Source: Gudongella sp051744365 (GTDB taxonomy: Bacteria; Bacillota; Clostridia; Tissierellales; Tissierellaceae). From it: 56,590 nt of DNA. The translations under genes were made by a program, and so were the position numbers. The stretch is from NCBI GenBank assembly GCA_051744365.1, contig JBNJCX010000007.1, positions 1 through 56,590 on the forward strand. The letters run 5' to 3'. The notes below the pieces were generated by a model that did not search any database, was not told the DNA's origin, and worked only from the letters and a program-made list of their open reading frames with translations. Of the stretch, positions 15,559 to 23,335 are shown piece by piece (within the stretch, counting starts at the first letter, position 1; each line of letters opens with the position of its first letter).

Positions 15559-16305
15559 ATGGAGCTTGGAAAACTTACTATAGAAGAGTTAAGAAACGGA
15601 TATAGGTTTGACGAGGAATCGGAAAGATACATCTGCAATAGCTGTAACAAGTTTTACGAACCTGGAGAGATATATATATTTGGTGATAGGTTGTTCGAAG
15701 CATCAAGGGCAATAGAAATCCATATTGAGACTGAGCATGAAGGTAGCCTGAAGAACATACTATTCGGTGAATCAAAGTACAATACTCTTACGGATAATCA
15801 GAAGGATCTCATATGGAAAATACACAGTGGTATGTCTGATAAGGAAATTTCACAGGAGCTTGGAATATCTCCTTCAACTGTTAGAAATCAAAGGTTCACT
15901 CTCAGAGAAAAAGCAAAGCAAGCTAAGATGTATCTGGCAATATATGAGCAGACGGTTGAAAGGAAACCAAATCCTGAAGAAAGGATTGTAACTATCCACA
16001 GTACTGCCACGATGGTCGATGACAGATATGTGATAACTGAGAAGGAAAGAGACAAGATACTTAACGCTGAATTTGATAGCTTCAACCCGTTGAAGCTTAA
16101 GAGATTCCCTGGGAAGGAAAAGAAGAAGATAGTAATACTTGGAAAGATAGCCCAGCAGTTTGAACGCGGAAACAAATACTCAGAACTGGAAATGAACGAA
16201 ATCATAAAACGAATATACCATGACTACGCAGTTATAAGACGATATCTGATAGAATATGGATTTATGGATCGAACAGCTGATGGAAGTGCATACTGGCTAA
16301 AATAA
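15559..16305 (+). CDS. DUF2087 transcriptional regulator with zinc-finger-like N-terminus
   Basis: The protein has about 248 residues. Residues 20-65 hold a possible C2H2-type zinc site (CNSC and HIETEH). Residues 75-125 form a LuxR-type helix-turn-helix (LTDNQKDLIWKIHSGMSDKEISQELGISPSTVRNQRFTLR). Residues 160-248 match DUF2087 (FPGKEKKKIVILGKIAQQFE, then YSELEMNEIIKRIYHDYAVIRRYLIEYGFMDR). DUF2087 proteins are found as regulators in Gram-positive bacteria; the ligand is unknown. The second of two ATG codons is chosen for spacing from GGAGG. The next gene, a GIY-YIG family protein, is probably co-transcribed; the pair is a recurring one in this group as I recall. Confidence 0.8.
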   Translation: MELGKLTIEELRNGYRFDEESERYICNSCNKFYEPGEIYIFGDRLFEASRAIEIHIETEHEGSLKNILFGESKYNTLTDNQKDLIWKIHSGMSDKEISQELGISPSTVRNQRFTLREKAKQAKMYLAIYEQTVERKPNPEERIVTIHSTATMVDDRYVITEKERDKILNAEFDSFNPLKLKRFPGKEKKKIVILGKIAQQFERGNKYSELEMNEIIKRIYHDYAVIRRYLIEYGFMDRTADGSAYWLK

Positions 16306-16336
16306 CATAGAGATAATAGAAAAGAGGTATTGTTGG

Positions 16337-16687
16337 CTGGATAGAAGAAAGGTACTTAAAGAAGCATATAAAAATACAAAGCCTGGGATGGGAGTGTATA
16401 TAATAAAGTCAAAGGATGATAAAAGGTGTCTTATTGAGGAAACGCGAAATTTAAGAAGCGGTATTAATAGATTGAAATTTATGCTGGACTTTGGTAACCA
16501 TCCAAATAGTAAGCTTCAGGAAGCTTGGAACAAAGAAGGCGAGAAAGCTTTCCAAATGGAGGTACTTGAAATACTTGAATACAGCAAAGATGAATCAAAG
16601 ACTGATTACAGGGAAGAACTTCAACTACTGAAAACTATGTGGCAAGAAAAACTTAAAGAAGAGGGAATGGATTTATTTCAAGATTGA
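16337..16687 (+). CDS. GIY-YIG nuclease family protein, apparent CTG start
   Basis: The frame is certain from ATG 16388, but similarity to the family requires more N-terminal sequence: reading upstream gives LDRRKVLKEAYKNTKPGMGVYIIK, where family members begin MDRKK. The start would be CTG at 16337 with AGAGG 9 bases ahead. The core shows GVYIIKSKDDKRCLIEETRNL (variant of GIY-x-YIG) and ESKTDYREELQLLKTMW. The product would have 116 residues. Catalytic activity is uncertain since these short members diverge from true nucleases. It probably shares the DUF2087 operon. Confidence 0.65.
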   Translation: MDRRKVLKEAYKNTKPGMGVYIIKSKDDKRCLIEETRNLRSGINRLKFMLDFGNHPNSKLQEAWNKEGEKAFQMEVLEILEYSKDESKTDYREELQLLKTMWQEKLKEEGMDLFQD

Positions 16688-16740
16688 GGGTATATATTCA
16701 TCAGCTAAAACGAGTAAGTATCTAAGAGAGGATGAATTAG

Positions 16741-17202
16741 ATGGCAAGTGTTGAAGTAAACAAAAAAGCACCAGGTTTTGAAATTATGGATTTCAAGGGA
16801 GATAAATTCAAGCTATCTGATTTTCAAAGAAAAAGTAATGTCTTAATTGTACTTAACAGAGGATTTGTTTAACCCTTGTGCAGACAGCATATGATGCAGT
16901 TGCATCAAGACCAGGAAGAATTTAAGAAAAGAGAAACGGAAATTGCGGCAATAGGGCCTGAAAATGCTGAAGCCTTCAGGAAATACTGGGATGAAAATTC
17001 CCTGTGGTTCCATGGGACCCCTGATGAGAAGCACTCGGTTTTGAAGCTGTACGGACAGGAAGTCAACCTATTTAAGCTAGGCAGGATGCCTGCACAGATG
17101 TTGGTTGACAAGGAGGGCATTCATAGATATGTACATTTTGGACATTCAATGAAGGATATTCCTGAAAACAAAGAAATACTGGAGCTAATAGACGCTCTTT
17201 AA
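16741..17202 (+). pseudogene. Peroxiredoxin-like gene with TAA at the peroxidatic residue
   Basis: From ATG 16741 (GAGAGG 9 bases ahead) the frame encodes an AhpC/TSA-type protein: KAPGFEIMDFKGDKFKLSDF, then VLIVLNRGFV, TAA at codon 44 (16870-16872), then PLCRQHMMQLHQDQEEF and a normal thioredoxin-fold C-terminus to 17202. Family members have Cys, or sometimes selenocysteine, at codon 44 (FxCPxCRQH). All of the remaining 153 codons are intact. Either the gene is recently dead, or the base call is wrong, or a Sec TGA has become TAA. TAA is not a known selenocysteine codon. The product should reduce peroxides. Confidence 0.75.
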
Positions 17203-17211
17203 ATTTGATGG

Positions 17212-17248
17212 AAAAATGGATGCCGATCAAGGAGGTGTCCATTTTTTT
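17212..17248 (+). terminator. Rho-independent terminator
   Basis: AAAAATGGA (17212-17220) pairs with TCCATTTTT (17238-17246), followed by more T. It closes the peroxiredoxin-like transcript. Confidence 0.7.
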
Positions 17249-17302
17249 TAGTATAATATACAATAGGATTATCTAGGAGGAAACATTTAATGGAGGTATA
17301 GT

Positions 17303-17698
17303 ATGGAAATAAGAAAATACCAGAAAGAGCTTGACGAAGAAAATCTGATGGAAATAATAAGGGCTGAAGGTGAAGAATGGGCATGTTACTGGGGAGATGC
17401 GGTGAATCGCAGGTACAGGCTCGCGCTTGAGAACTCAATAACATATGTCGCCTATGACGATGGAGAGATATGCGGATACTCAAGATCCATCAATGACAAT
17501 GGCTTCTACATTTACGTATGTGATCTCCTGGTCAAGAAGCCATGTAGGGGTAAAGGTATCGGGAGAATGTTGATGGAATCCATATACGGTGACTACCCTC
17601 TCATGACTTCGTATGTGATGTCAGATGTGGATGGATACTATAATACCCTTGGGTATAAGAGAGAAGGTTCAGTATTTGAGGTGTCAAGACCTGATTAG
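17303..17698 (+). CDS. GNAT N-acetyltransferase
   Basis: The 131-residue protein shows the acetyl-CoA binding motif LLVKKPCRGKGIGRMLMES and a C-terminal MSDVDGYYNTLGYKREG block. The N-terminal half has MEIIRAEGEEWACYWGD. The substrate is unknown. GGAGG lies 6 bases before the ATG. It precedes the macro-domain gene by 53 bases and may share its transcript. Confidence 0.82.
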   Translation: MEIRKYQKELDEENLMEIIRAEGEEWACYWGDAVNRRYRLALENSITYVAYDDGEICGYSRSINDNGFYIYVCDLLVKKPCRGKGIGRMLMESIYGDYPLMTSYVMSDVDGYYNTLGYKREGSVFEVSRPD

Positions 17699-17751
17699 GG
17701 TATGAAGGATATAAACTTGAGATTAAATGCTTTGTAAAGGGAGATGATCTG

Positions 17752-18750
17752 ATGCCACTTGAAATAATTCGAAATGACATTACAAAGATTCATGTAGATG
17801 CAGTTGTAAATGCTGCAAATGAATCCCTGTTGGGAGGAGGCGGGGTTGACGGAGCAATCCACAAGGCTGCAGGTCCGCAGCTGTTAGAGGAATGCAAAAC
17901 ACTTGGGGGGTGTAAGGTTGGGCAGGCTAAACTGACCAAGGGTTACAATTTGCCTGCAAAATATGTCATCCATACTGTTGGACCGGTATGGAACGGAGGA
18001 GACAAAGGAGAAGAAGAACTCCTTCAAAGCTGCTACATTAATTCCCTTGACCTTGCTAAGAAGTATAATCTGGAGAGCATGGCATTTCCGCTAATATCCT
18101 CAGGTGCCTTTGGCTATCCCAAAAACAAGGCATTAAGTATTGCAATATCAGCTATTGGGGATTTTCTGCTGCAAAACGAAATGACTGTATATCTTGTTGT
18201 ATATGATAAAAATGCATTTCAATTGTCAGAAAAGCTTTTTTCATCAATTGAGGAATATATTGATGACAGGTACATAGAAGAGCATCGTGAATACAGGGAT
18301 GCCATCCGCGAAGAAAGGTTACTGCAGGAATACCATCTCGAAGAATCAATGTCCTTTGAGCCTCAAGTCAAACAGACAAAGAGAAAGCTCCACGATTTGC
18401 TGGACAATAGGGAAGAGACCTTTTCACAGATGCTGTTGAGACTAATAGATGAAAAAGAGATGACCGATGCACAGGTTTACAAAAGAGCAAACATAGACCG
18501 GAGGCACTTTTCAAAGATTAGAAATGACATAAACTACAAGCCAAGTAAATTTACCGCTGTAGCATTTGCCATAGCTTTGGAGCTTAACCTTGACGAAACA
18601 AAAGACCTGTTATTAAGTGCCGGATTTGCACTTTCACACAGCTATAAGTTTGATTTGATTATTGAGTATTTTATTCAGGAAGAAAACTATAATATATTTG
18701 AAATCAACGAAGCACTATTTGCCTTTGAACAGAATCTGCTGGGCGCATAG
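17752..18750 (+). CDS. Macro-domain protein with C-terminal helical/HTH-like domain
   Basis: Residues 1-170 are a macro domain: LEIIRNDITKIHVDAVVNAA, NAANESLLGGGGVDGAIHKAAG (ADP-ribose loop), FPLISSGAFGYPKNKA. Such domains bind or hydrolyse ADP-ribose, O-acetyl-ADP-ribose or ADP-ribosylated targets. The last 160 residues are separate: a charged helical linker and a domain resembling a lambda-repressor fold (FSQMLLRLIDEKEMTDAQVYKRANIDRRHFSKIRNDINYKPSKFTAVAFAIALELN). This fusion is unlike the single-domain YmdB. GGGAG is 8 bases ahead. A vWA gene follows after 90 bases. Confidence 0.87.
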   Translation: MPLEIIRNDITKIHVDAVVNAANESLLGGGGVDGAIHKAAGPQLLEECKTLGGCKVGQAKLTKGYNLPAKYVIHTVGPVWNGGDKGEEELLQSCYINSLDLAKKYNLESMAFPLISSGAFGYPKNKALSIAISAIGDFLLQNEMTVYLVVYDKNAFQLSEKLFSSIEEYIDDRYIEEHREYRDAIREERLLQEYHLEESMSFEPQVKQTKRKLHDLLDNREETFSQMLLRLIDEKEMTDAQVYKRANIDRRHFSKIRNDINYKPSKFTAVAFAIALELNLDETKDLLLSAGFALSHSYKFDLIIEYFIQEENYNIFEINEALFAFEQNLLGA

Positions 18751-18840
18751 AAACTGAATCATATTTGTCGCTTCCTACGCGACCAATCCAAAACCTATTG
18801 ATGATATCCTTTAATTAAAGATAAGGAGGAGGGAATCATC

Positions 18841-19503
18841 ATGAAAAAAGATTTGACGGAACTGGTATTTATTTTAGACAGAAGTGGTTCAATGTGTGGT
18901 TTGGAAAGTGATACCATCGGTGGCTTCAATTCACTTTTAAAGAAGCAGCAGGAGGAGAAAGGGGATGCCCTTGTTACAACAGTACTATTTGATGATAACT
19001 ATGAGCTTCTCCACGACCGAATCAACATAAAGGGAATTGGACCAATATCATCCAAGGAGTATTATGTGAGGGGGACTACCGCACTTTTGGATGCAGTTGG
19101 ACGGACAATTCAGAAGATAGTCAATGTACAGCGGCACACATCCAAGGAGGAACAGGCTGAAAATGTTATGTTTGTAATCATAACTGACGGAATGGAAAAT
19201 GCAAGCAGGGAGTTCAATTATGAAAAGTTGAAGAGGATGATTGATTGCCAGCAGGAAAAATACGGTTGGGAGTTCCTTTTCCTAGGTGCTAACATCGATG
19301 CGGTGGAAACGGCAGAGAGATTTGGAATCAGCAGGGATAGAGCTGCAAACTATAACCCTGACAGTGAAGGGACTCAGCTTAACTACGCGGTATTAAGTGA
19401 AACAGTAAGTATGAAGAGAACCAAGAAGGTCATTGAAGATGACTGGAAAGATCGTATTGATTCAGATTACAAAAAAAGAGGGGAAAAAAGGCAGAGCCAC
19501 TAG
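18841..19503 (+). CDS. vWA-domain protein (TerY-like)
   Basis: The 220-residue protein is a single von Willebrand A domain with an intact MIDAS: DRSGSMCG near residue 13, the threonine in RGTTALLDAVG near 80 and DGMENASREF near 119. No signal peptide or membrane segment is seen, so it is cytosolic. vWA proteins of this type act as metal-dependent scaffolds in tellurite-resistance-like and other stress systems. It lies 90 bases after the macro-domain gene and probably forms a functional pair with it. A very good ribosome binding site (AAGGAGGAGG) precedes it. Confidence 0.85.
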   Translation: MKKDLTELVFILDRSGSMCGLESDTIGGFNSLLKKQQEEKGDALVTTVLFDDNYELLHDRINIKGIGPISSKEYYVRGTTALLDAVGRTIQKIVNVQRHTSKEEQAENVMFVIITDGMENASREFNYEKLKRMIDCQQEKYGWEFLFLGANIDAVETAERFGISRDRAANYNPDSEGTQLNYAVLSETVSMKRTKKVIEDDWKDRIDSDYKKRGEKRQSH

Positions 19504-19525
19504 GGACGGTTCTTTTTGACTCACT
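19502..19525 (+). repeat. REP-like scrap GGGACGGTTCTTTTTGACTC
   Basis: GGGACGGTTC followed by T-rich DNA directly after the vWA stop codon resembles repeat cores that accompany REP-associated transposases in Clostridia. Related scraps occur at 14657 and 45603. No transposase is present. Confidence 0.4.
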
Positions 19526-19618
19526 TTAGGGGTTGTTGGGAGTAGTTGCAGCCTTTAAGGATGGAATGAAGAAAAGAAAGCAGCAACATTAAATTCAACA
19601 TATTGACATGGAATTGAT

Positions 19619-19654
19619 AAAAACTCCTCCTGAAGTAGATAGGGGGAGTTTTTA
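19619..19654 (+). terminator. Rho-independent terminator
   Basis: AAAAACTCC and GGAGTTTTT flank a partly paired CCT/AGG interior. It lies just upstream of the marR promoter and ends the vWA transcript. Confidence 0.65.
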
Positions 19655-19680
19655 TGAGTGAAAGCATTTAAGAATATGTC

Positions 19681-19727
19681 TTGACATCAAGATATTAATG
19701 TTTTACAATTATCTTGAATTAAAGATA
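19681..19727 (+). promoter_or_regulatory. Promoter and MarR operator
   Basis: TTGACA (19681-19686) and TACAAT (19704-19709) have ideal 17-base spacing. The inverted repeat TATCTTGAATTAAAGATA (19710-19727) begins at the end of the -10 box, a classic MarR repression site. Confidence 0.65.
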
Positions 19728-19745
19728 AATATTCGGAGGGATAAT

Positions 19746-20198
19746 ATGGACCGAAACAATTTAAAACTCGTAATCGCAATAGCAAGAACACACAATTCCT
19801 TGTTTGGGAAAATTGAAAAGAGATTAAGAAAACACAATTTATCTGTCAGCGAGTTCGGTGTTCTGGAGTTTCTCTACCACAAGGGAAGACAGCCTGTACA
19901 ACAAATTGCAGACAAGATTCTTGTGACTAGTGGTACCATAACATATGTAATTGATAAACTTGCAAAGAAAGATCTTGTAACAAGAGAAAAATGCTCAGAA
20001 GACAAAAGAAAATTCTATGTTGATCTAACACAGAATGGAAGAGATCTGATAGCAGAAATTTTTCCTTATCACGAAAAGCATTTGGAAGAACTATTTAAAG
20101 GAATAAGCAATGAAAGAAAGAAGAATCTTATTAACTCCTTGTTTGAACTGAAGGATTCAATTGAGGATGCGAATAATAATAAAAAACAGGAGGAATAA
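19746..20198 (+). CDS. MarR-family transcriptional regulator
   Basis: The 150-residue winged-helix protein has the MarR core: LSVSEFGVLEFLYHKGRQPVQQIADKILVTSGTITYVIDKLAKKDLV with wing residues REKCSEDKRKFYVDLTQNG. It likely represses its own operon by binding the inverted repeat at 19710-19727 and releases it on binding a small, possibly quinone or nitroaromatic ligand. ATG 19746 is chosen since GGAGGG lies 5-6 bases ahead. The nitroreductase gene follows after 3 bases. Confidence 0.88.
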   Translation: MDRNNLKLVIAIARTHNSLFGKIEKRLRKHNLSVSEFGVLEFLYHKGRQPVQQIADKILVTSGTITYVIDKLAKKDLVTREKCSEDKRKFYVDLTQNGRDLIAEIFPYHEKHLEELFKGISNERKKNLINSLFELKDSIEDANNNKKQEE

Positions 20199-20201
20199 GG
20201 A

Positions 20202-20807
20202 ATGAATAAGAATTATTATGAAGTAATGGAAAAAAGAAGAAGCGTGTATGCCCTTACAAAAAATACAACAATCAATGATAAAGAGATAAAAGAAGTAGTT
20301 GAACATTCATTGAACCACACACCATCTGCAGTCAACTCTCAGAGTGGAAGAGTAGTCATGTTGTTTGGCAAGGATCATGACCAGTTTTGGGATATGACCA
20401 AATCGGCGTTGAAGTATTCACAGCCTGAGGATAGACATGAAGCAACTGAGGAAAAGATCAATGGCTTTAGAGATGCATATGGTACTGCCTTGTTTTTTGA
20501 GGACTGCCAGATTATAGAAGATTTACAGGAGCAATTCGGGTCCAATAAAGAAAAATTTCCTGTATGGTCATACCAATCTTCTGGGATGCTCCAATACAAT
20601 ATATGGACATCTCTGGCTGCAGAGGGACTAGGAGCATCACTGCAGCATTACAACGAGTACGTTGAGGAGGATGTAAAGAAACGGTGGAACCTGCCCTTAA
20701 AATGGAAAATGATGTCTCAGATGCCATTTGGAAAACCAGCTGAGGAAGCAGGAGACAAGGAGATAATTCAAGCAGAAAACAAACTTAAGATATTTGGATC
20801 AAACTAA
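20202..20807 (+). CDS. Nitroreductase-family flavoprotein
   Basis: The 201-residue protein starts YYEVMEKRRSVYALTK and has HTPSAVNSQSGRVVMLFG, the FMN-binding region of nitroreductases, and SLAAEGLGASLQHYN. It belongs to the oxidoreductase group related to yeast Hbn1/Frm2. It should reduce quinones or nitro compounds with NAD(P)H. It is translated from GGAGG directly after marR, so its expression is set by that regulator. A perfect 13-pair terminator hairpin follows. Confidence 0.87.
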   Translation: MNKNYYEVMEKRRSVYALTKNTTINDKEIKEVVEHSLNHTPSAVNSQSGRVVMLFGKDHDQFWDMTKSALKYSQPEDRHEATEEKINGFRDAYGTALFFEDCQIIEDLQEQFGSNKEKFPVWSYQSSGMLQYNIWTSLAAEGLGASLQHYNEYVEEDVKKRWNLPLKWKMMSQMPFGKPAEEAGDKEIIQAENKLKIFGSN

Positions 20808-20916
20808 TTAGGGGTCAAGTGCTAGGAAAGATAACTCAAAATGAAATGAGGGTAAGATATTTTGGTTTGGAAGCCGTCTCACAATAACAATTAAAACGGA
20901 ACAGCAATAAAGTCTG

Positions 20917-20957
20917 GAAAGATGTCGCAGTTTTGAAATGCGACATCTTTCTAATAT
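20917..20957 (+). terminator. Rho-independent terminator
   Basis: A perfect 13-base stem (20917-20929 with 20939-20951) precedes a T-containing stretch. It ends the marR-nitroreductase operon. Confidence 0.7.
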
Positions 20958-21001
20958 TCTAGGGAAAAGTATTGAAAAAATAAATAAAATTCAAAATATT
21001 G

Positions 21002-21031
21002 TTGCATATTCTATGTGCACTGTGTTACAAT
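21002..21031 (+). promoter_or_regulatory. Probable promoter of ilvBN
   Basis: TTGCAT (21002-21007) and TACAAT (21026-21031) are 18 bases apart. GTGCAC occurs in the spacer and again at about 21065, a possible regulator half-site pair. No T-box or leader peptide is visible in the short 5' region. Confidence 0.45.
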
Positions 21032-21088
21032 CATGAGAAATTCTGTCACCATAGTTTGAACCAGGTGCACTAAAGGAGAGTGGATGAA

Positions 21089-22744
21089 ATGAAAATGCTT
21101 GTTGCAGATGCGATTGTAGAATGCTTAAGATTGGAAGGCATAGATACGGTCTTTGGATATCCGGGAGGGGCAGTATTACCATTATATGAAGGCCTGAGAA
21201 ATTCCACTGTTAAACACATACTTGTTAGGCAGGAGCAGTCTGCCGCCCATATGGCAAGCGGATATGGAAGAGTTAATAATTCCGTTGGTGTATGTATTGC
21301 AACTTCTGGCCCAGGAGCTACTAACCTTATAACAGGGCTGGCAACTGCATATATGGACTCGATTCCAATTGTTGCAATAACAGGGCAGGTAAATTCAAGA
21401 AAGATTGGTACAGATATGTTTCAGGAAGCAGATGTAGTAGGTTCCAGCGAGGCTTTTACAAAGCATAATTATCTGGTTAAGGATGGAAAAGACATACCTA
21501 GAATTATAAGGGAAGCCTTCCATATAGCCAATACCGGAAGAAAAGGTCCGGTTCTAATCGATATACCGAAGGATATTCAGAATGAATACATAGAGTTTGA
21601 ATATCCTGAGACAGTTGATATTAGAGGATATAAGCCAACCATCGAAGGCCACACAAAGCAGATAGCCAGAATTCACGAGAGAATCAATCAGGCTAAACAA
21701 CCGATCATATGTGTAGGTGGTGGAATCAATTCCTCAGGCTGCAAGGAAGATCTGATTGAATTTGTTTCAAAGACCAAAATGCCCGTAGTGTGCACTCTGA
21801 TGGGAGTGGACAGCTATCCAAATGACAACCTATATTTTGCAGGGTTGCTGGGTTCCCACGGTTACCCATTTGTAAACAAGGCTATGAACAAGGCAGATCT
21901 TGTTATAGTAATGGGTGCAAGATTTGCTGACAGGTCCACTGCAGTTATTTCAGACAAAATAACAAATCAGCATGTAATACATATAGATATAGATCCTGCT
22001 GAAATAGGAAAGAACGTGAAGACTCATACACCAATTGTAGGTGATGCTGGGGCAATCCTGAGACAGCTAAATGCCTTCGATTACGACAACGATATCTCTG
22101 AGTGGACTGATTCCATCAGGGAAGCAAGAAGGCAGTATATGGATGAAAATATCAATAGAAGCTTTCATGAACCTGGAACCAATCCATGTAAATTTATAAG
22201 GGCAATATCAGATAAAATTGGGAAAAAGGCAATAGTGACGTCTGATGTGGGTCAAAATCAGATATGGACTGCCCATTATCTATTGGCTGGAAACGGTAGA
22301 AGATATTTTACATCTGGAGGATTGGGCACTATGGGCTATAGTCTGCCTGCTGCAATAGGTGCAAGATTTTCGACAGATTCAGTGGAAAGCGTCACTGCAA
22401 TCATGGGTGAAGGTGGATTTCAAATGCTTATGGGTGAATTGGCACTTATAAGGGAGCATAACCTGGATATTAAGGTTGTGATTATCACAAACGAAAGACT
22501 TGGAATGGTGAGGGAGCTTCAACTTAATGCCTATGGCAAAGAAAGCTACCATGGCGTTGATGTAGGCTTCAATCCTGATTTTATGAAGCTGGCAGATGCT
22601 TATGGAATAAAAGGTTACCTTGTTGAAGATGATTCCCAGATTGACGAGGTTATAGAAAAGGCATATTTATCCAATGAACCGTGCCTTATTCAATGCAGGG
22701 TAAATCCTGATTTCCCTACACTTGCACATTGGAGGTGGCAGTAA
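21089..22744 (+). CDS. ilvB: Acetolactate synthase, large subunit
   Basis: This ThDP- and FAD-dependent enzyme condenses two pyruvates (or pyruvate and 2-oxobutyrate) in the first common step of valine, leucine and isoleucine synthesis. The 551-residue product has the three ThDP-enzyme domains: VFGYPGGAVLPLYE and the catalytic glutamate in VRQEQSAAHMASGYGR, the middle FAD domain, and the C-terminal GEGGFQMLMGELALIREHNLDIKVVIITN ThDP motif. ATG 21089 fits GGAG 10 bases upstream; a GTG at 21080 is too close. It overlaps ilvN by one base. Confidence 0.93.
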   Translation: MKMLVADAIVECLRLEGIDTVFGYPGGAVLPLYEGLRNSTVKHILVRQEQSAAHMASGYGRVNNSVGVCIATSGPGATNLITGLATAYMDSIPIVAITGQVNSRKIGTDMFQEADVVGSSEAFTKHNYLVKDGKDIPRIIREAFHIANTGRKGPVLIDIPKDIQNEYIEFEYPETVDIRGYKPTIEGHTKQIARIHERINQAKQPIICVGGGINSSGCKEDLIEFVSKTKMPVVCTLMGVDSYPNDNLYFAGLLGSHGYPFVNKAMNKADLVIVMGARFADRSTAVISDKITNQHVIHIDIDPAEIGKNVKTHTPIVGDAGAILRQLNAFDYDNDISEWTDSIREARRQYMDENINRSFHEPGTNPCKFIRAISDKIGKKAIVTSDVGQNQIWTAHYLLAGNGRRYFTSGGLGTMGYSLPAAIGARFSTDSVESVTAIMGEGGFQMLMGELALIREHNLDIKVVIITNERLGMVRELQLNAYGKESYHGVDVGFNPDFMKLADAYGIKGYLVEDDSQIDEVIEKAYLSNEPCLIQCRVNPDFPTLAHWRWQ

Positions 22745-23226
22745 TGAACAAGGACAGACATGTGCTTTCAATAACAGTAGAAAACTCTGCAGGAACCCTG
22801 AGCAAAGTAGCGGGACTATTCACGCGAAGAGGCTATAATATCGACACATTGAATGTGGCCGAAACCATGGATCCAAACATATCCAGGATCACAGTTACTG
22901 TAACCGGGGATGAGGAGGTTCTGGAGCAGATAACCAAGCAATTGAACAAACTGATCAATGTAATAAAGATTGAAGACCTGACTAGGAAGAGGTCAATTCT
23001 TAGGGAGTTGATGTTTTTGAAAATAGCTTGCTCCAAGGAAAGCAGGTCAGAGGTGCTTCAGATTTCTAATGTTTTCAAGGGAAAAACCGTAGATATAGCT
23101 CCTAGAAGTGTAACTATTGAAATAACCGGCGATCAAGACAAGAACAATGCGTTTATTGAGCTGATGAAGCCATATGGCATATTGGAGATAGTCAGGACAG
23201 GATTGACAGCAATAGAAAGAGGATAA
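22744..23226 (+). CDS. ilvN: Acetolactate synthase, small regulatory subunit
   Basis: The 160-residue subunit has an N-terminal ACT domain (HVLSITVENSAGTLSKVAGLFTRRGYNIDTLNV, with ISRITVTVTGD) and a C-terminal IlvN-type domain (VFKGKTVDIAPRSVTIEITGD). It activates the catalytic chain and carries valine feedback control. The GLFTRRGYNIDTLNV signature is well conserved. TAATG couples it to ilvB. Symbol ilvH would be equally valid. Confidence 0.93.
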   Translation: MNKDRHVLSITVENSAGTLSKVAGLFTRRGYNIDTLNVAETMDPNISRITVTVTGDEEVLEQITKQLNKLINVIKIEDLTRKRSILRELMFLKIACSKESRSEVLQISNVFKGKTVDIAPRSVTIEITGDQDKNNAFIELMKPYGILEIVRTGLTAIERG

Positions 23227-23255
23227 TTCTACAGATGAATTTATAGAAAAACATG

Positions 23256-23288
23256 GACGCTCTCGCCTGAAATCCGCGAGAGCGTCTT
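23256..23288 (+). terminator. Terminator of ilvBN
   Basis: An 11-pair stem, GACGCTCTCGC with GCGAGAGCGTC, closes a 9-base loop 30 bases after ilvN. The T tract is weak (TT), but the stem is strong. It also faces the convergent ilvD. Confidence 0.65.
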
Positions 23289-23335
23289 AGAAAGACAAAA
23301 AATATTAGGGGCGCTTATTTTTGTTTTTAATTACA

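Noticed and set aside
16870..16872. Reading the TAA as selenocysteine
   Set aside because: Selenocysteine is encoded by TGA; no case of TAA is established. I therefore call the gene broken and give the Sec origin only as a hypothesis.
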